A stretch of DNA of 64,000 bases, from the NCBI GenBank assembly GCA_900299555.1, contig OODV01000190.1:16121-80120 (forward strand). Direction: 5' to 3'. Position 1 is the stretch's first letter, and the number at the start of each line of letters is the position of its first letter. Below, in pieces: positions 56,385 to 64,000 of the stretch. The position numbers were made by a program, and so were the translations under genes. Origin of the DNA: an uncultured Endozoicomonas sp. (GTDB taxonomy: Bacteria > Pseudomonadota > Gammaproteobacteria > Pseudomonadales > Endozoicomonadaceae). The notes below the pieces were generated by a model that was not told where the DNA came from, did not search any database, and worked only from the letters and a program-made list of their open reading frames with translations.

Positions 56385-58769
56385 GTGAAAACAGTTGATA
56401 CACTGCTGGTCGTTGGGCTAGGACTGATCGGGGGATCTTTTGCGGCGGCAGTGAAGTCTGCCGGAGCTTGCCGGCAAGTGTATGGTTACGATCTGGACAA
56501 GGACTCTCTGGAGAAGGCGAAGGCACTTGGGATTATTGATCATGGGTGTCAGAGCCTTGCGGAGGGGCTGGCTGCAGCTGATGTAATTATGCTCGCTGTT
56601 CCCATACTGGCGATGAAGCCTGTTCTTGAAGAGCTTGTCCAGTGCTCACTGGATGGCTCTTTGGGTAAAAAGGTGATTACGGATGCCGGGTCCAGTAAAA
56701 GGGCGCTTCTTGATGCTGCCCTTGAGGTGTTTGGAGAAATGCCTGATTACCTGGTTCCGGGCCATCCTATTGCGGGCTCTGAGAAAAGTGGTGTGGGTGC
56801 GGCAAAAGCAAACCTGTTTCAGGCTCATGATGTTATTCTTACTCCGTTGGAAAATACAGACGCTCTTGCGCTTGAAAAGGTGAAAATGCTCTGGGAATCC
56901 TGTGGGGCTGTGGTGACGGATATGGACCTTTATCACCATGATGAAGTTCTGGCAAAAACCAGTCATCTTCCTCACTTTCTGGCATTCTCACTGGTGGATA
57001 CACTCGCAGGTAATCCGGATAATCAGGATATTTTCCGGTTTGCAGCGGGTGGTTTCCGTGACTTTACGAGGATTGCCGGTAGCGACCCTATTATGTGGCA
57101 TGATGTGGCGCTGGGTAATAATCAGGCAGTGCTGGAAGCACTGGATGAATTCACAGAGGGGCTTCAGGTGCTCCGTCAGGCCATTATTGAAAAAGACAGT
57201 CAATCACTTTTGGGCATATTCAGTCGTGCTCAATCAGCTCGCCAGCATTTTTCTTCTCTCCTGGAGAGCAGAAAACAGAGAGTGAACACCTTGCCAGATG
57301 CGTCCGTTGTCAGTGGTGGGTTGTCGGGCTCCATGCTGCTTGAGGATTACGAGATAAAAAAAGAAGTTATGGAAGGTATGAAAGAAAGTACGCAGTCATA
57401 TATCGTTAGCCCGGGAGGGGCAATCTCTGGTGAATTAAGAGTGCCCGGGGATAAGTCAATTTCTCATCGTTCCATAATGCTGGGAGCCTTGGCAGAAGGT
57501 GAAACGGTTATTGACGGCTTCCTCGAAGGGGAGGATGCGCTGGCGACCTTGAAAGCATTTCGTGATATGGGTGTTCAGATTGATGGCCCGTATCAGGGGA
57601 AGGTCACCATACAGGGGGTTGGCATGCATGGCCTGAAGCAGCCAGAGGGCCCACTTTATCTCGGTAATGCTGGTACTGCAATGAGGCTGATGGCTGGGCT
57701 GATGGCTGCTCAGTCCTTTGACGTAACGCTGACCGGTGATCATTCATTATCGGGTCGACCAATGAATCGGGTTGTTGATCCTCTCTGTCAGATGGGAGCA
57801 ACTATCGAAACGACAGGAGGTGGTCGCCCACCCCTGAAAATCAAGGGTGGATCGCGATTAAAAGGTATTGAATACCATCTGCCTATGGCCTCTGCCCAGG
57901 TTCAGTCCTGCCTGTTGCTGGCGGGAATGTACGCTGAAGGTGAAACGGTGACGGTTGCTCCAGGTATTGTTCGAGATCATACCAATCGTATGCTCAGCGG
58001 GTTTGGCTATCCAGTCTCGGTGAGTGGCGATAATGGCTGTCGGGTGGCGATCAAAGGTGGCAGTAAGCTGACCGCAGCACGTATTGATGTCCCATCTGAT
58101 GTTTCTTCTGCCGCCTTTTTCATGGTGGCTGCTTCAATAGCAGAGGGTTCAGAAGTTCGGCTTTCCCATGTCGGTATGAATCCAACTCGCTCAGGTGTCG
58201 TTGAGATTCTCCAGCTGATGGGTGCTGATATAACCCTGGAGAATGAGTCTGTTGTAGGTGGAGAGCCGGTGGCTGATCTTATTGTGCGCTCAGCAAAGCT
58301 GAAGGGAATTGATATTCCTGAGCGCCTGGTTCCCATAGCTATTGATGAATTTCCGGTGCTATTTGTTGCAGCAGCCTGTGCAGAAGGTAGAACACTGTTG
58401 ACTGGGGCGCATGAGCTTCGGGTCAAGGAAAGTGATCGAATTCAGGCGATGGCTGATGGTTTGGTTGCCCTCGGTATTGATGCACAACCGCTGCCTGATG
58501 GTATGATGATCAATGGTTCCGGTGTTTCCCCCGTTTCTTCAGGAAAAGCTTCAGGGCAAGAGCCCGTGTTTAATGGTGGTACCATTGACAGTCATGGCGA
58601 TCACCGTATTGCCATGTCATTTGCTGTGGCTGCACTGAGGGCAAAGGATGATATTCGCATTCTGGACTGCGCAAATGTGGCGACTTCATTCCCGGATTTT
58701 GCAGGTCTGGCAAATCGAGCCGGTATGCGTATTGTGGTAACCGAAGGTTTTGAAGATGGCCCTTGTTAA
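56385..58769 (+). CDS. fused prephenate dehydrogenase (TyrA) - EPSP synthase (AroA)
   Basis: 794 residues from GTG 56385 with AAGGAG seven bases upstream. N-terminal TyrA (~1-290): LVVGLGLIGGSFAAAV nucleotide fold, GHPIAGSEKSG and HLPHFLAFSLV. A linker (~290-340) leads to EPSP synthase (~341-790): VPGDKSISHRSIML, LGNAGTAMRLMAGL, SGRPMNRVV, and ELRVKESDRIQAM with the catalytic aspartate-glutamate region. The fusion is the pseudomonad tyrA-aroA arrangement, joining a shikimate step with a tyrosine step. The site after TAMR is Leu, not the Pro of E. coli AroA. Confidence 0.95.
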   Translation: MKTVDTLLVVGLGLIGGSFAAAVKSAGACRQVYGYDLDKDSLEKAKALGIIDHGCQSLAEGLAAADVIMLAVPILAMKPVLEELVQCSLDGSLGKKVITDAGSSKRALLDAALEVFGEMPDYLVPGHPIAGSEKSGVGAAKANLFQAHDVILTPLENTDALALEKVKMLWESCGAVVTDMDLYHHDEVLAKTSHLPHFLAFSLVDTLAGNPDNQDIFRFAAGGFRDFTRIAGSDPIMWHDVALGNNQAVLEALDEFTEGLQVLRQAIIEKDSQSLLGIFSRAQSARQHFSSLLESRKQRVNTLPDASVVSGGLSGSMLLEDYEIKKEVMEGMKESTQSYIVSPGGAISGELRVPGDKSISHRSIMLGALAEGETVIDGFLEGEDALATLKAFRDMGVQIDGPYQGKVTIQGVGMHGLKQPEGPLYLGNAGTAMRLMAGLMAAQSFDVTLTGDHSLSGRPMNRVVDPLCQMGATIETTGGGRPPLKIKGGSRLKGIEYHLPMASAQVQSCLLLAGMYAEGETVTVAPGIVRDHTNRMLSGFGYPVSVSGDNGCRVAIKGGSKLTAARIDVPSDVSSAAFFMVAASIAEGSEVRLSHVGMNPTRSGVVEILQLMGADITLENESVVGGEPVADLIVRSAKLKGIDIPERLVPIAIDEFPVLFVAAACAEGRTLLTGAHELRVKESDRIQAMADGLVALGIDAQPLPDGMMINGSGVSPVSSGKASGQEPVFNGGTIDSHGDHRIAMSFAVAALRAKDDIRILDCANVATSFPDFAGLANRAGMRIVVTEGFEDGPC

Positions 58770-58937
58770 GGCGGTGATCTCTGTCTGACTGCCCTGTTTA
58801 TTTTTGCAACTGTTTCAGGGGGCTGTGATTGTTTTTTTTTCAGGCTCCGTTGATGCTTTCGACAAGCAAGTCAGTTGAAAATTATGGGCAGGCTTTTAAC
58901 CAGGGTCCTTCGTTCCATGGAATAAAGGTAAGTACGA

Positions 58938-59633
58938 GTGAGTGAGTCTCAGACACCAGTGACAGTGGTCACCATTGATGGTCCCAGTGGATCTGGCAAG
59001 GGAACCATTGCAGCCCTTTTGGCCCGAGAACTGGGCTGGGGGTTGCTGGACAGTGGGGCATTGTATCGATTGACCGCGCTGGCAGCGATGAATCATGGGG
59101 TTGATTTTACCGATGAGTCATCCCTGGAGGTGTTGGCAGGTCATCTTGATGTTCAGTTTTTACCATCGGAAACTGGCGAAGGCCTCAGTATCATTCTTGA
59201 AGGTGAGCGGGTGGGTGAGAGCCTGCGAACGGAAGATGTTGGGGCGATGGCCTCCAAAGTTGCCGCTCTGCCTGGTGTTCGGGCTGCGTTGCTGCAGAGG
59301 CAGCGAGATTTTGCTGAACTGCCCGGTCTGGTAGCTGATGGTCGTGATATGGGAACGGTTGTTTTCCCGGGCGCAGCGCTCAAGGTATTCCTTACAGCCA
59401 GTGCTGAGGAGCGGGCAAAAAGGCGTTATGAGCAGTTGCATCAAAAAGGGATTAGTGCTAGTTTTGATCGCCTTTTGGCAGATATTCAGGCCAGAGACGA
59501 GCGAGACAGTCAGCGGACTGTAGCGCCGCTCAAACCTGCCGATGATGCCATCATTCTTGACAGTACCCGAATGAGTATTCAAGAAGTATTCAATAAGGTG
59601 CTGGAACAGATGCGTTTGAAAGGGCTTGTTTAG
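58938..59633 (+). CDS. cmk: cytidylate kinase
   Basis: 231 residues. Phosphorylates CMP and dCMP. P-loop [10 protein letters not shown] near residue 11-20, then [10 protein letters not shown], and [32 protein letters not shown] is the family C-terminal block. The start is taken as GTG 58938; it is poorly resolved because GTG codons repeat there. rpsA follows, as in most proteobacteria. Confidence 0.95.
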   Translation: MSESQTPVTVVTIDGPSGSGKGTIAALLARELGWGLLDSGALYRLTALAAMNHGVDFTDESSLEVLAGHLDVQFLPSETGEGLSIILEGERVGESLRTEDVGAMASKVAALPGVRAALLQRQRDFAELPGLVADGRDMGTVVFPGAALKVFLTASAEERAKRRYEQLHQKGISASFDRLLADIQARDERDSQRTVAPLKPADDAIILDSTRMSIQEVFNKVLEQMRLKGLV

Positions 59634-59650
59634 GGCCTTTCAGGTGCATA

Positions 59651-59879
59651 GAAGTGTTTTTACGCACTTCAACAAGCCTGAGTGCGTCATATGTTGTACT
59701 CTCGATCAATTTGGAGGTTCGTTTCTGGCGTAAAGCCAGCATTGCAGATTCGAACCTGATTAAAGTAACCCATACTGGCTGGCGGTGTGGATGACAAGCA
59801 GCGATGCGCTATCCAGTTTTTGTTGACTGGCTGACAGAGCAGAGGCTTTTCAGTTGCGTACGCTGTCACAGGAAAAAAC
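59651..59879 (+). promoter_or_regulatory. structured 5' leader of rpsA
   Basis: Several stems are visible: GAAGTG/CACTTC (59651-59670); a nested pair with outer AGGTTCG/CGAACCT (59715-59757) and inner CTGGC-gtaaa-GCCAG (59725-59739); and ACTGG/CCAGT (59774-59817). E. coli rpsA is autoregulated by S1 through a folded leader with GGA-bearing loops and no strong Shine-Dalgarno; this leader looks analogous. AGGA precedes the ATG by eight bases. Confidence 0.6.
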
Positions 59880-61559
59880 ATGAGCGAAAGCTTTGCCGAA
59901 CTATTTGAAGAAAGCCTGAAAGAAATCGAAATGAAGCCAGGCGCCATTGTTAGTGGCGTAGTGGTTGATATTGATAGCGATTGGGTAACTGTCCATGCTG
60001 GTCTGAAGTCTGAAGGTGTTATTCCTAAAGCTCAGTTTCAGGATGAGAACGGCGAACTGACTATTGCCATTGGTGATGAAGTTCAGGTGGCTCTTGATGC
60101 GGTTGAAGACGGTTTCGGTGAGACTCGTCTGTCCCGTGAAAAAGCCAAGCGTATGGAAGCCTGGAAGGAACTGGAAAAAGCCTTCGAAGCAGAAGACGTT
60201 GTTAAAGGTGTTATCAGTGGTAAGGTCAAGGGTGGCTTCACTGTTGACGTGGCTACTATCCGTGCGTTCCTGCCAGGTTCTCTGGTTGACGTTCGTCCGG
60301 TTCGTGACACTGCACACCTGGAAGGCAAAGAGCTTGAATTCAAGGTTATCAAGCTTGATCAGAAGCGTAACAACGTTGTTGTTTCCCGTCGCAGCGTTCT
60401 GGAAGCTGAGAACAGTGCTGAGCGTGAGCAGCTGCTGGGCTCGCTGCAGGAAGGTCTGGAAGTTAAGGGTATCGTTAAGAACCTGACTGACTACGGTGCT
60501 TTCGTTGATCTGGGCGGCGTTGACGGCCTGCTGCACATCACTGACATGGCCTGGAAACGTATCAAGCATCCTAGCGAAATCGTTAATGTTGGTGATGAAA
60601 TCAACGTTAAGGTTCTGAAGTTCGATCGTGACCGCAATCGTGTGTCTCTGGGTCTGAAGCAGCTGGGTGAAGATCCATGGGTAGCTATCACCAAGCGTTT
60701 CCCTGAAGGTGCGCGTGCTTCTGGCCGTGTAACCAACCTGACTGACTACGGCTGCTTCGTTGAGCTGGAAGAAGGTGTTGAAGGTCTGGTTCACGTGTCT
60801 GAAATGGATTGGACCAACAAGAACATTCACCCATCCAAGGTTGTAAACCTGGGTGATGAAGTTGAAGTTCAGGTTCTGGACATCGACGAAGAGCGTCGTC
60901 GTATCTCTCTGGGTATCAAGCAGTGCAAGACTAACCCATGGGAAGATTTCTCCGGCTCCTTCAACAAGGGCGATAAGCTGGCTGGTAAGATCAAGTCTAT
61001 CACTGACTTCGGTATCTTTATCGGTCTGGACGGTGGTATCGACGGTCTGGTTCACCTGTCTGACATTTCCTGGAATGAAACCGGTGAAGAAGCTGTTCGT
61101 CAATACCGTAAGGGTGACGAAGTTGAAGCTGTTATCCTTGCTATTGATGCTGAGCGGGAGCGTATCTCTCTGGGTATCAAGCAGCTGTCTGAAGATCCAT
61201 TCAGTGTTTATGCAAGCCTGAATGAAAAAGGCACTATTGTTAAGGGTATTGTCAAGGAAGTAACTGCTAAAGCCGCAGTTGTTGAACTGGCAGAAGAAGT
61301 TCTGGCGACCCTGAAAGCTTCTGAAATCAGTGTTGACCGCGTTGAAGACGCAACCAACGTTCTGAAGGAAGGTCAGGAAGTTGAAGGTCGTATCATCAGC
61401 ATCGATCGCAAGAACCGTAACATCAGCCTCTCCATCAAAGCGAAAGATCAGGCTGAAGAAAAAGTAGCGATGAAAGAGCTGCGCACCAAGCAGGAAGAAG
61501 AGACAGCTGGTCCGACCACTATTGGTGATCTGATCAAGGCTCAGATGGAAAGCAAGTAA
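59880..61559 (+). CDS. rpsA: 30S ribosomal protein S1
   Basis: 559 residues (E. coli 557). S1 binds mRNA and helps it reach the 30S subunit. Six S1 OB-fold repeats are spread over about 21-87, 105-171, 192-260, 277-347, 364-434 and 451-520, with recurring [10 protein letters not shown] / [10 protein letters not shown] and VHLSDISW / VHVSEMDW signatures. Codon use is strongly biased (CTG, GGT, CGT, GTT), marking a highly expressed gene. A perfect terminator follows. Confidence 0.98.
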   Translation: MSESFAELFEESLKEIEMKPGAIVSGVVVDIDSDWVTVHAGLKSEGVIPKAQFQDENGELTIAIGDEVQVALDAVEDGFGETRLSREKAKRMEAWKELEKAFEAEDVVKGVISGKVKGGFTVDVATIRAFLPGSLVDVRPVRDTAHLEGKELEFKVIKLDQKRNNVVVSRRSVLEAENSAEREQLLGSLQEGLEVKGIVKNLTDYGAFVDLGGVDGLLHITDMAWKRIKHPSEIVNVGDEINVKVLKFDRDRNRVSLGLKQLGEDPWVAITKRFPEGARASGRVTNLTDYGCFVELEEGVEGLVHVSEMDWTNKNIHPSKVVNLGDEVEVQVLDIDEERRRISLGIKQCKTNPWEDFSGSFNKGDKLAGKIKSITDFGIFIGLDGGIDGLVHLSDISWNETGEEAVRQYRKGDEVEAVILAIDAERERISLGIKQLSEDPFSVYASLNEKGTIVKGIVKEVTAKAAVVELAEEVLATLKASEISVDRVEDATNVLKEGQEVEGRIISIDRKNRNISLSIKAKDQAEEKVAMKELRTKQEEETAGPTTIGDLIKAQMESK

Positions 61560-61624
61560 TCCATCAGATTCCTGATTACTTTTAGAGACACTGTTGTTTT
61601 CAAGAGTGGTTTCCATCAGTAGAT

Positions 61625-61659
61625 AAAACCGTGAGTGCTTTTGCCTCACGGTTTTTTTT
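61625..61659 (+). terminator. rho-independent terminator of rpsA
   Basis: AAAACCGTGAG and CTCACGGTTTT form an 11-bp stem with a nine-base loop, followed by a run of Ts. 65 bases after the rpsA stop. Textbook terminator. Confidence 0.95.
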
Positions 61660-62061
61660 GATCTGTATGTTCTTATCCTTGGTTCGGGTGTTTCATTGAA
61701 TGTCCTGGATTTTATGTACAGTAACAAGGATGCGGGAGTTAGTGTCCATAGGGCAAAAAGGCGGCTCAGGATAGCAAAACCGAAGGTTTTGTTGCTCGAA
61801 AGGATGCAGTGTGGAGGTTGTATCGGGGAATGCCAACGATGGAATAAAGCCTCTTTGGCGCAGCAAAGGGCAGGCGATGGCAGAGTCTATCCATGAAATA
61901 TGCGGGCTAATCAAAGGGTTGCTTGATTTCTCGGTGTGGGTTAGCTAGTGTAGAACTGTCTGGTTTTTTAAGGCGCTTTTTAAGAATAAGCGGTGTCTGT
62001 CAAGGTCTGTAGGATCTTTTGAGACATTCCGGGAATGGCAGCAGGGAAAGGAAAAACGACG
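61660..62061. other. 402-bp gap rpsA / ihfB with a candidate promoter
   Basis: Short frames on both strands (66-73 codons) have no ribosome site or recognisable sequence. A possible sigma-70 promoter for ihfB is TTGATT (61923-61928), 17 bases, TAGTGT (61946-61951); the -10 is poor. Confidence 0.4.
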
Positions 62062-62361
62062 ATGACCCGGTCTGAACTGATTGAGCGGATTGCCCAGCTG
62101 CAACCGCAGCTCTCTATCAAGGATATTGAGTTGGCTGTAAAAGCTATCATTGAACAAATGTCTCATTCACTTACTAAAGGTGAGCGTGTTGAGATCAGGG
62201 GGTTTGGTAGCTTCTCCCTTCACTATCGTGCCCCAAGAGTTGGGCGTAACCCGAAAACCGGTGAAGCTGTGAGTCTTGATGGTAAATATGTTCCCCATTT
62301 CAAGCCGGGCAAAGAGCTTAGGGAAAGGGTGAACCGTGGCTTGCAGGCAGAAACGGATTGA
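62062..62361 (+). CDS. ihfB: integration host factor beta subunit
   Basis: 99 residues from ATG 62062, chosen because [11 protein letters not shown] is the family N-terminus; an upstream ATG (62035) would add nine residues. IHF bends DNA in transcription, replication and recombination. The HU-family signature [20 protein letters not shown] and [14 protein letters not shown] are intact. IhfA is not in the window. Confidence 0.96.
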   Translation: MTRSELIERIAQLQPQLSIKDIELAVKAIIEQMSHSLTKGERVEIRGFGSFSLHYRAPRVGRNPKTGEAVSLDGKYVPHFKPGKELRERVNRGLQAETD

Positions 62362-62376
62362 TCGTGAAATAAGGTT

Positions 62377-62724
62377 ATGGCGGACTTCGAGCTGACTGTT
62401 TTTGCGACTATTGTCGTATGGTTTAAGCGTCTTCTGGTTTTGGCGTTGTTTGTTATTCTATTGGTATTTTTTGTCAACTTTACTCTGTCGAATACTGAGC
62501 AGATAAGCCTTGAGGTGGGAGGGTTGGTTATACCTCCGGTAAGCAGTTCCACTCTGGTCATGGTGCCTTTTGTTCTGGGTGGCTTTGTCGGTTTGCTGGT
62601 CTCGCTGATGCTTGTTATTCGTTTTCGGCTTGCTAATGCCAGTTTAAAAAGGAAGCTTGTGCGGCGTGACGCTGAAATTCAGAAATTGAGATCCAGTGCC
62701 CTGAAAGGGTTAACGGATGCCTGA
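62377..62724 (+). CDS. lapA: lipopolysaccharide assembly protein LapA (YciS)
   Basis: 115 residues. Two membrane helices (~18-38 and ~60-84) and a C-terminal basic coiled tail fit the LapA/DUF1049 family. LapA works with LapB at the inner membrane to balance LPS synthesis by controlling LpxC turnover. It follows ihfB by 15 bases and overlaps lapB by eight. Confidence 0.9.
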   Translation: MADFELTVFATIVVWFKRLLVLALFVILLVFFVNFTLSNTEQISLEVGGLVIPPVSSSTLVMVPFVLGGFVGLLVSLMLVIRFRLANASLKRKLVRRDAEIQKLRSSALKGLTDA

Positions 62725-63889
62725 TATTGCGTTACTGGGTCTGATTCTTGCTGCAATCGTCATTGGTTATTTTCTGGGATGGCGTGATCAGAGAAAAAGG
62801 CGAGGTGATGACTCCGGTCAGCTTTCCAAAGACTATTTTGTTGGTCTGAATTATCTGATTAACGAGCAGACCGATGAGGCTATTGATGTCTTTATCAAGG
62901 CCTTGGATATCAATAATGACACTGTAGATACCTATCTGGCGTTGGGCAGCCTGTTCAGTAAACGTGGTGAAGTTGAAAAATCGATCCGTGTTCATCAGGA
63001 TCTGCTTGCGCGCCCAAGCTTGACATCTATTCAATCTTTCCAGGTTCAACTGGCTCTGGCTCAAAACTACTCTTCCGCTGGTCTGTTGGATCGTGCCGAA
63101 AGCATTCTTATTGATCTTAGTCGCCAGAATCATGATCTACGAGATCAGGCCTTGCAGCAATTGTTGCGGGTCTATGAGCAGGAGCGTGAGTGGGATAAGG
63201 CGGCTGATGTTGCGGAAAGGCTCAGGCGAACCCGTGGTGAGCATTTCTCTATTATCCTGGCTCATTATTACTGTGAGCAGTGTGAAATAGCCCTTAAGCA
63301 GAATGACAGAGTAACAGCCCACCGTCTGATCCGTCAGGCATTTTCCCGAGATAAAAACAGTGTCAGGACCAGTCTGTTGCTCGGTCAAATGGAGTTTGAT
63401 GAAGGCAGCTATAAGGAAGCGATTAAGGTATTGCAGAGAATATCCGTTCAGGATATCAGTTTCATGCCTCTCTCTCTTCCTCTACTGGAAAAGGCCTTTG
63501 AGCATACTGGCAGTTTACGGGGATTTGGTGCCTATCTTGGGCGCTGTCTCAGTGAGCGCCCGGGAACTGCCGTCATAATCTCCATGACCCGTCTTTTGGT
63601 CCGTGAGTCTGGAGAGTCCCAGGCTGTTAATTTTCTTACTGCGCAGCTTGATCGCCATCCTACACTGAGAGGTTTGAATGAACTGATAGACCTTCGTCGT
63701 CAGTTTCAGGGTGACCTGCCGGATAATGTATTGGCATTGATTCACCGTCTTACAGATCGCATGCTTGAGATTAAGCCTGTTTTTTCCTGTGGGCGCTGTG
63801 GGTTTGCTGGTAAAGAGATGCACTGGCAATGCCCGCGTTGTCATCACTGGGGTGCGGTCAAACCTATCCAAGGGTTTGAAGGTGAATAA
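62717..63889 (+). CDS. lapB: lipopolysaccharide assembly protein LapB (YciM)
   Basis: 390 residues (E. coli 389). One N-terminal membrane helix, then TPR repeats across ~35-340, then a rubredoxin-like metal site with C358, C361 (SCGRCGF) and C372, C375 (CPRCHHWG). LapB brings FtsH to LpxC and so limits LPS synthesis. Operon with lapA. Confidence 0.96.
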   Translation: MPDIALLGLILAAIVIGYFLGWRDQRKRRGDDSGQLSKDYFVGLNYLINEQTDEAIDVFIKALDINNDTVDTYLALGSLFSKRGEVEKSIRVHQDLLARPSLTSIQSFQVQLALAQNYSSAGLLDRAESILIDLSRQNHDLRDQALQQLLRVYEQEREWDKAADVAERLRRTRGEHFSIILAHYYCEQCEIALKQNDRVTAHRLIRQAFSRDKNSVRTSLLLGQMEFDEGSYKEAIKVLQRISVQDISFMPLSLPLLEKAFEHTGSLRGFGAYLGRCLSERPGTAVIISMTRLLVRESGESQAVNFLTAQLDRHPTLRGLNELIDLRRQFQGDLPDNVLALIHRLTDRMLEIKPVFSCGRCGFAGKEMHWQCPRCHHWGAVKPIQGFEGE

Positions 63890-64000
63890 CCTTGCTGTCT
63901 CATCAACTGGTTCTTTTTAATTTCATGTGGGTAAGCAGGCTTTGCTCACCTTGGTAAAGTCCAGCTTACCTGTCAGCAGATATACCATGATTTTGAAGTG
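63890..64000. other. sequence after lapB to the window edge
   Basis: 111 bases with no recognised gene or clear terminator; the next gene lies outside. Confidence 0.5.

Noticed and set aside
59901..61727. 608-codon open frame antisense to rpsA
   Set aside because: It is a by-product of the strong codon bias in rpsA; the protein is low-complexity (Asn/Thr/Gln/Phe-rich) with no family features or ribosome site.
61696..61896. 66-codon frame between rpsA and ihfB
   Set aside because: No ribosome site, no recognisable sequence and an overlapping frame of similar size on the other strand.
1..64000. CRISPR array or new defence system
   Set aside because: No regularly spaced repeats, cas genes or clustered defence genes are visible; RecBC is the only DNA-degrading system.

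Overview
This 64 kb window is the chromosome of a gammaproteobacterium. Protein content and gene order are closest to the pseudomonad/oceanospirillad branch: the sdhE-ygfX-nadB-rpoE-rseABC-mucD-lepA-lepB-rnc-era-recO-pdxJ-acpS run, the gacS/cysM/rlmD/relA/mazG block, and the gyrA-serC-pheA-hisC-(tyrA-aroA fusion)-cmk-rpsA-ihfB cluster beside ubiG-mupP-yciK all follow the layout known from Pseudomonas. Base composition looks moderate (near 45-50% GC by eye), well below Pseudomonas, so a marine Oceanospirillales-type organism (for example an Endozoicomonas relative) is my guess; the exact genus is inference. No rRNA, tRNA, CRISPR array, prophage or insertion sequence was recognised.

Layout. (1) 1-6.4 kb, minus strand: recC and recB (recB runs off the left edge) and a small unknown gene. 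(2) 6.5-12.3 kb: a very large orphan hybrid sensor kinase with three periplasmic solute-binding domains. (3) 12.4-16 kb: ygfZ, sdhE, ygfX and nadB, the last two overlapping tail to tail. (4) 16.5-28 kb, plus strand: the sigma-E envelope-stress operon (rpoE, rseA, rseB, rseC, mucD), then lepA, lepB, a DUF4845 gene, rnc, era, recO, pdxJ and acpS. (5) 28-36.8 kb: gacS (minus), then cysM, rlmD, relA and mazG. (6) 36.8-46.6 kb, the most variable part: a UPF0178 gene, a decayed hydrolase pseudogene, a small PilJ-domain secreted protein, rluF, a GNAT gene, trmJ, cydDC, a truncated gene remnant and a tandem-domain acid phosphatase. (7) 46.8-49.2 kb, minus strand: yciK, mupP, ubiG. (8) 49.9-63.9 kb, plus strand: gyrA, serC, pheA, hisC, tyrA-aroA, cmk, rpsA, ihfB, lapA, lapB.

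How it works together. The window is mostly core housekeeping: DNA repair (RecBC, RecO), translation and RNA processing (LepA, RNase III, Era, S1, RlmD, RluF, TrmJ), stringent response (RelA with MazG), envelope stress (sigma E with its anti-sigma proteins and a periplasmic protease), the Gac global regulator, and a supercluster for serine and aromatic amino acids. No clearly new defence or mobile system is visible. The best second-look items are the triple-sensor orphan kinase, a strong terminator placed 14 bases before lepA (attenuator or sRNA), a perfect FNR/ANR-type box between nadB and rpoE, the structured rpsA leader, the duplicated acid phosphatase, and two decayed genes.
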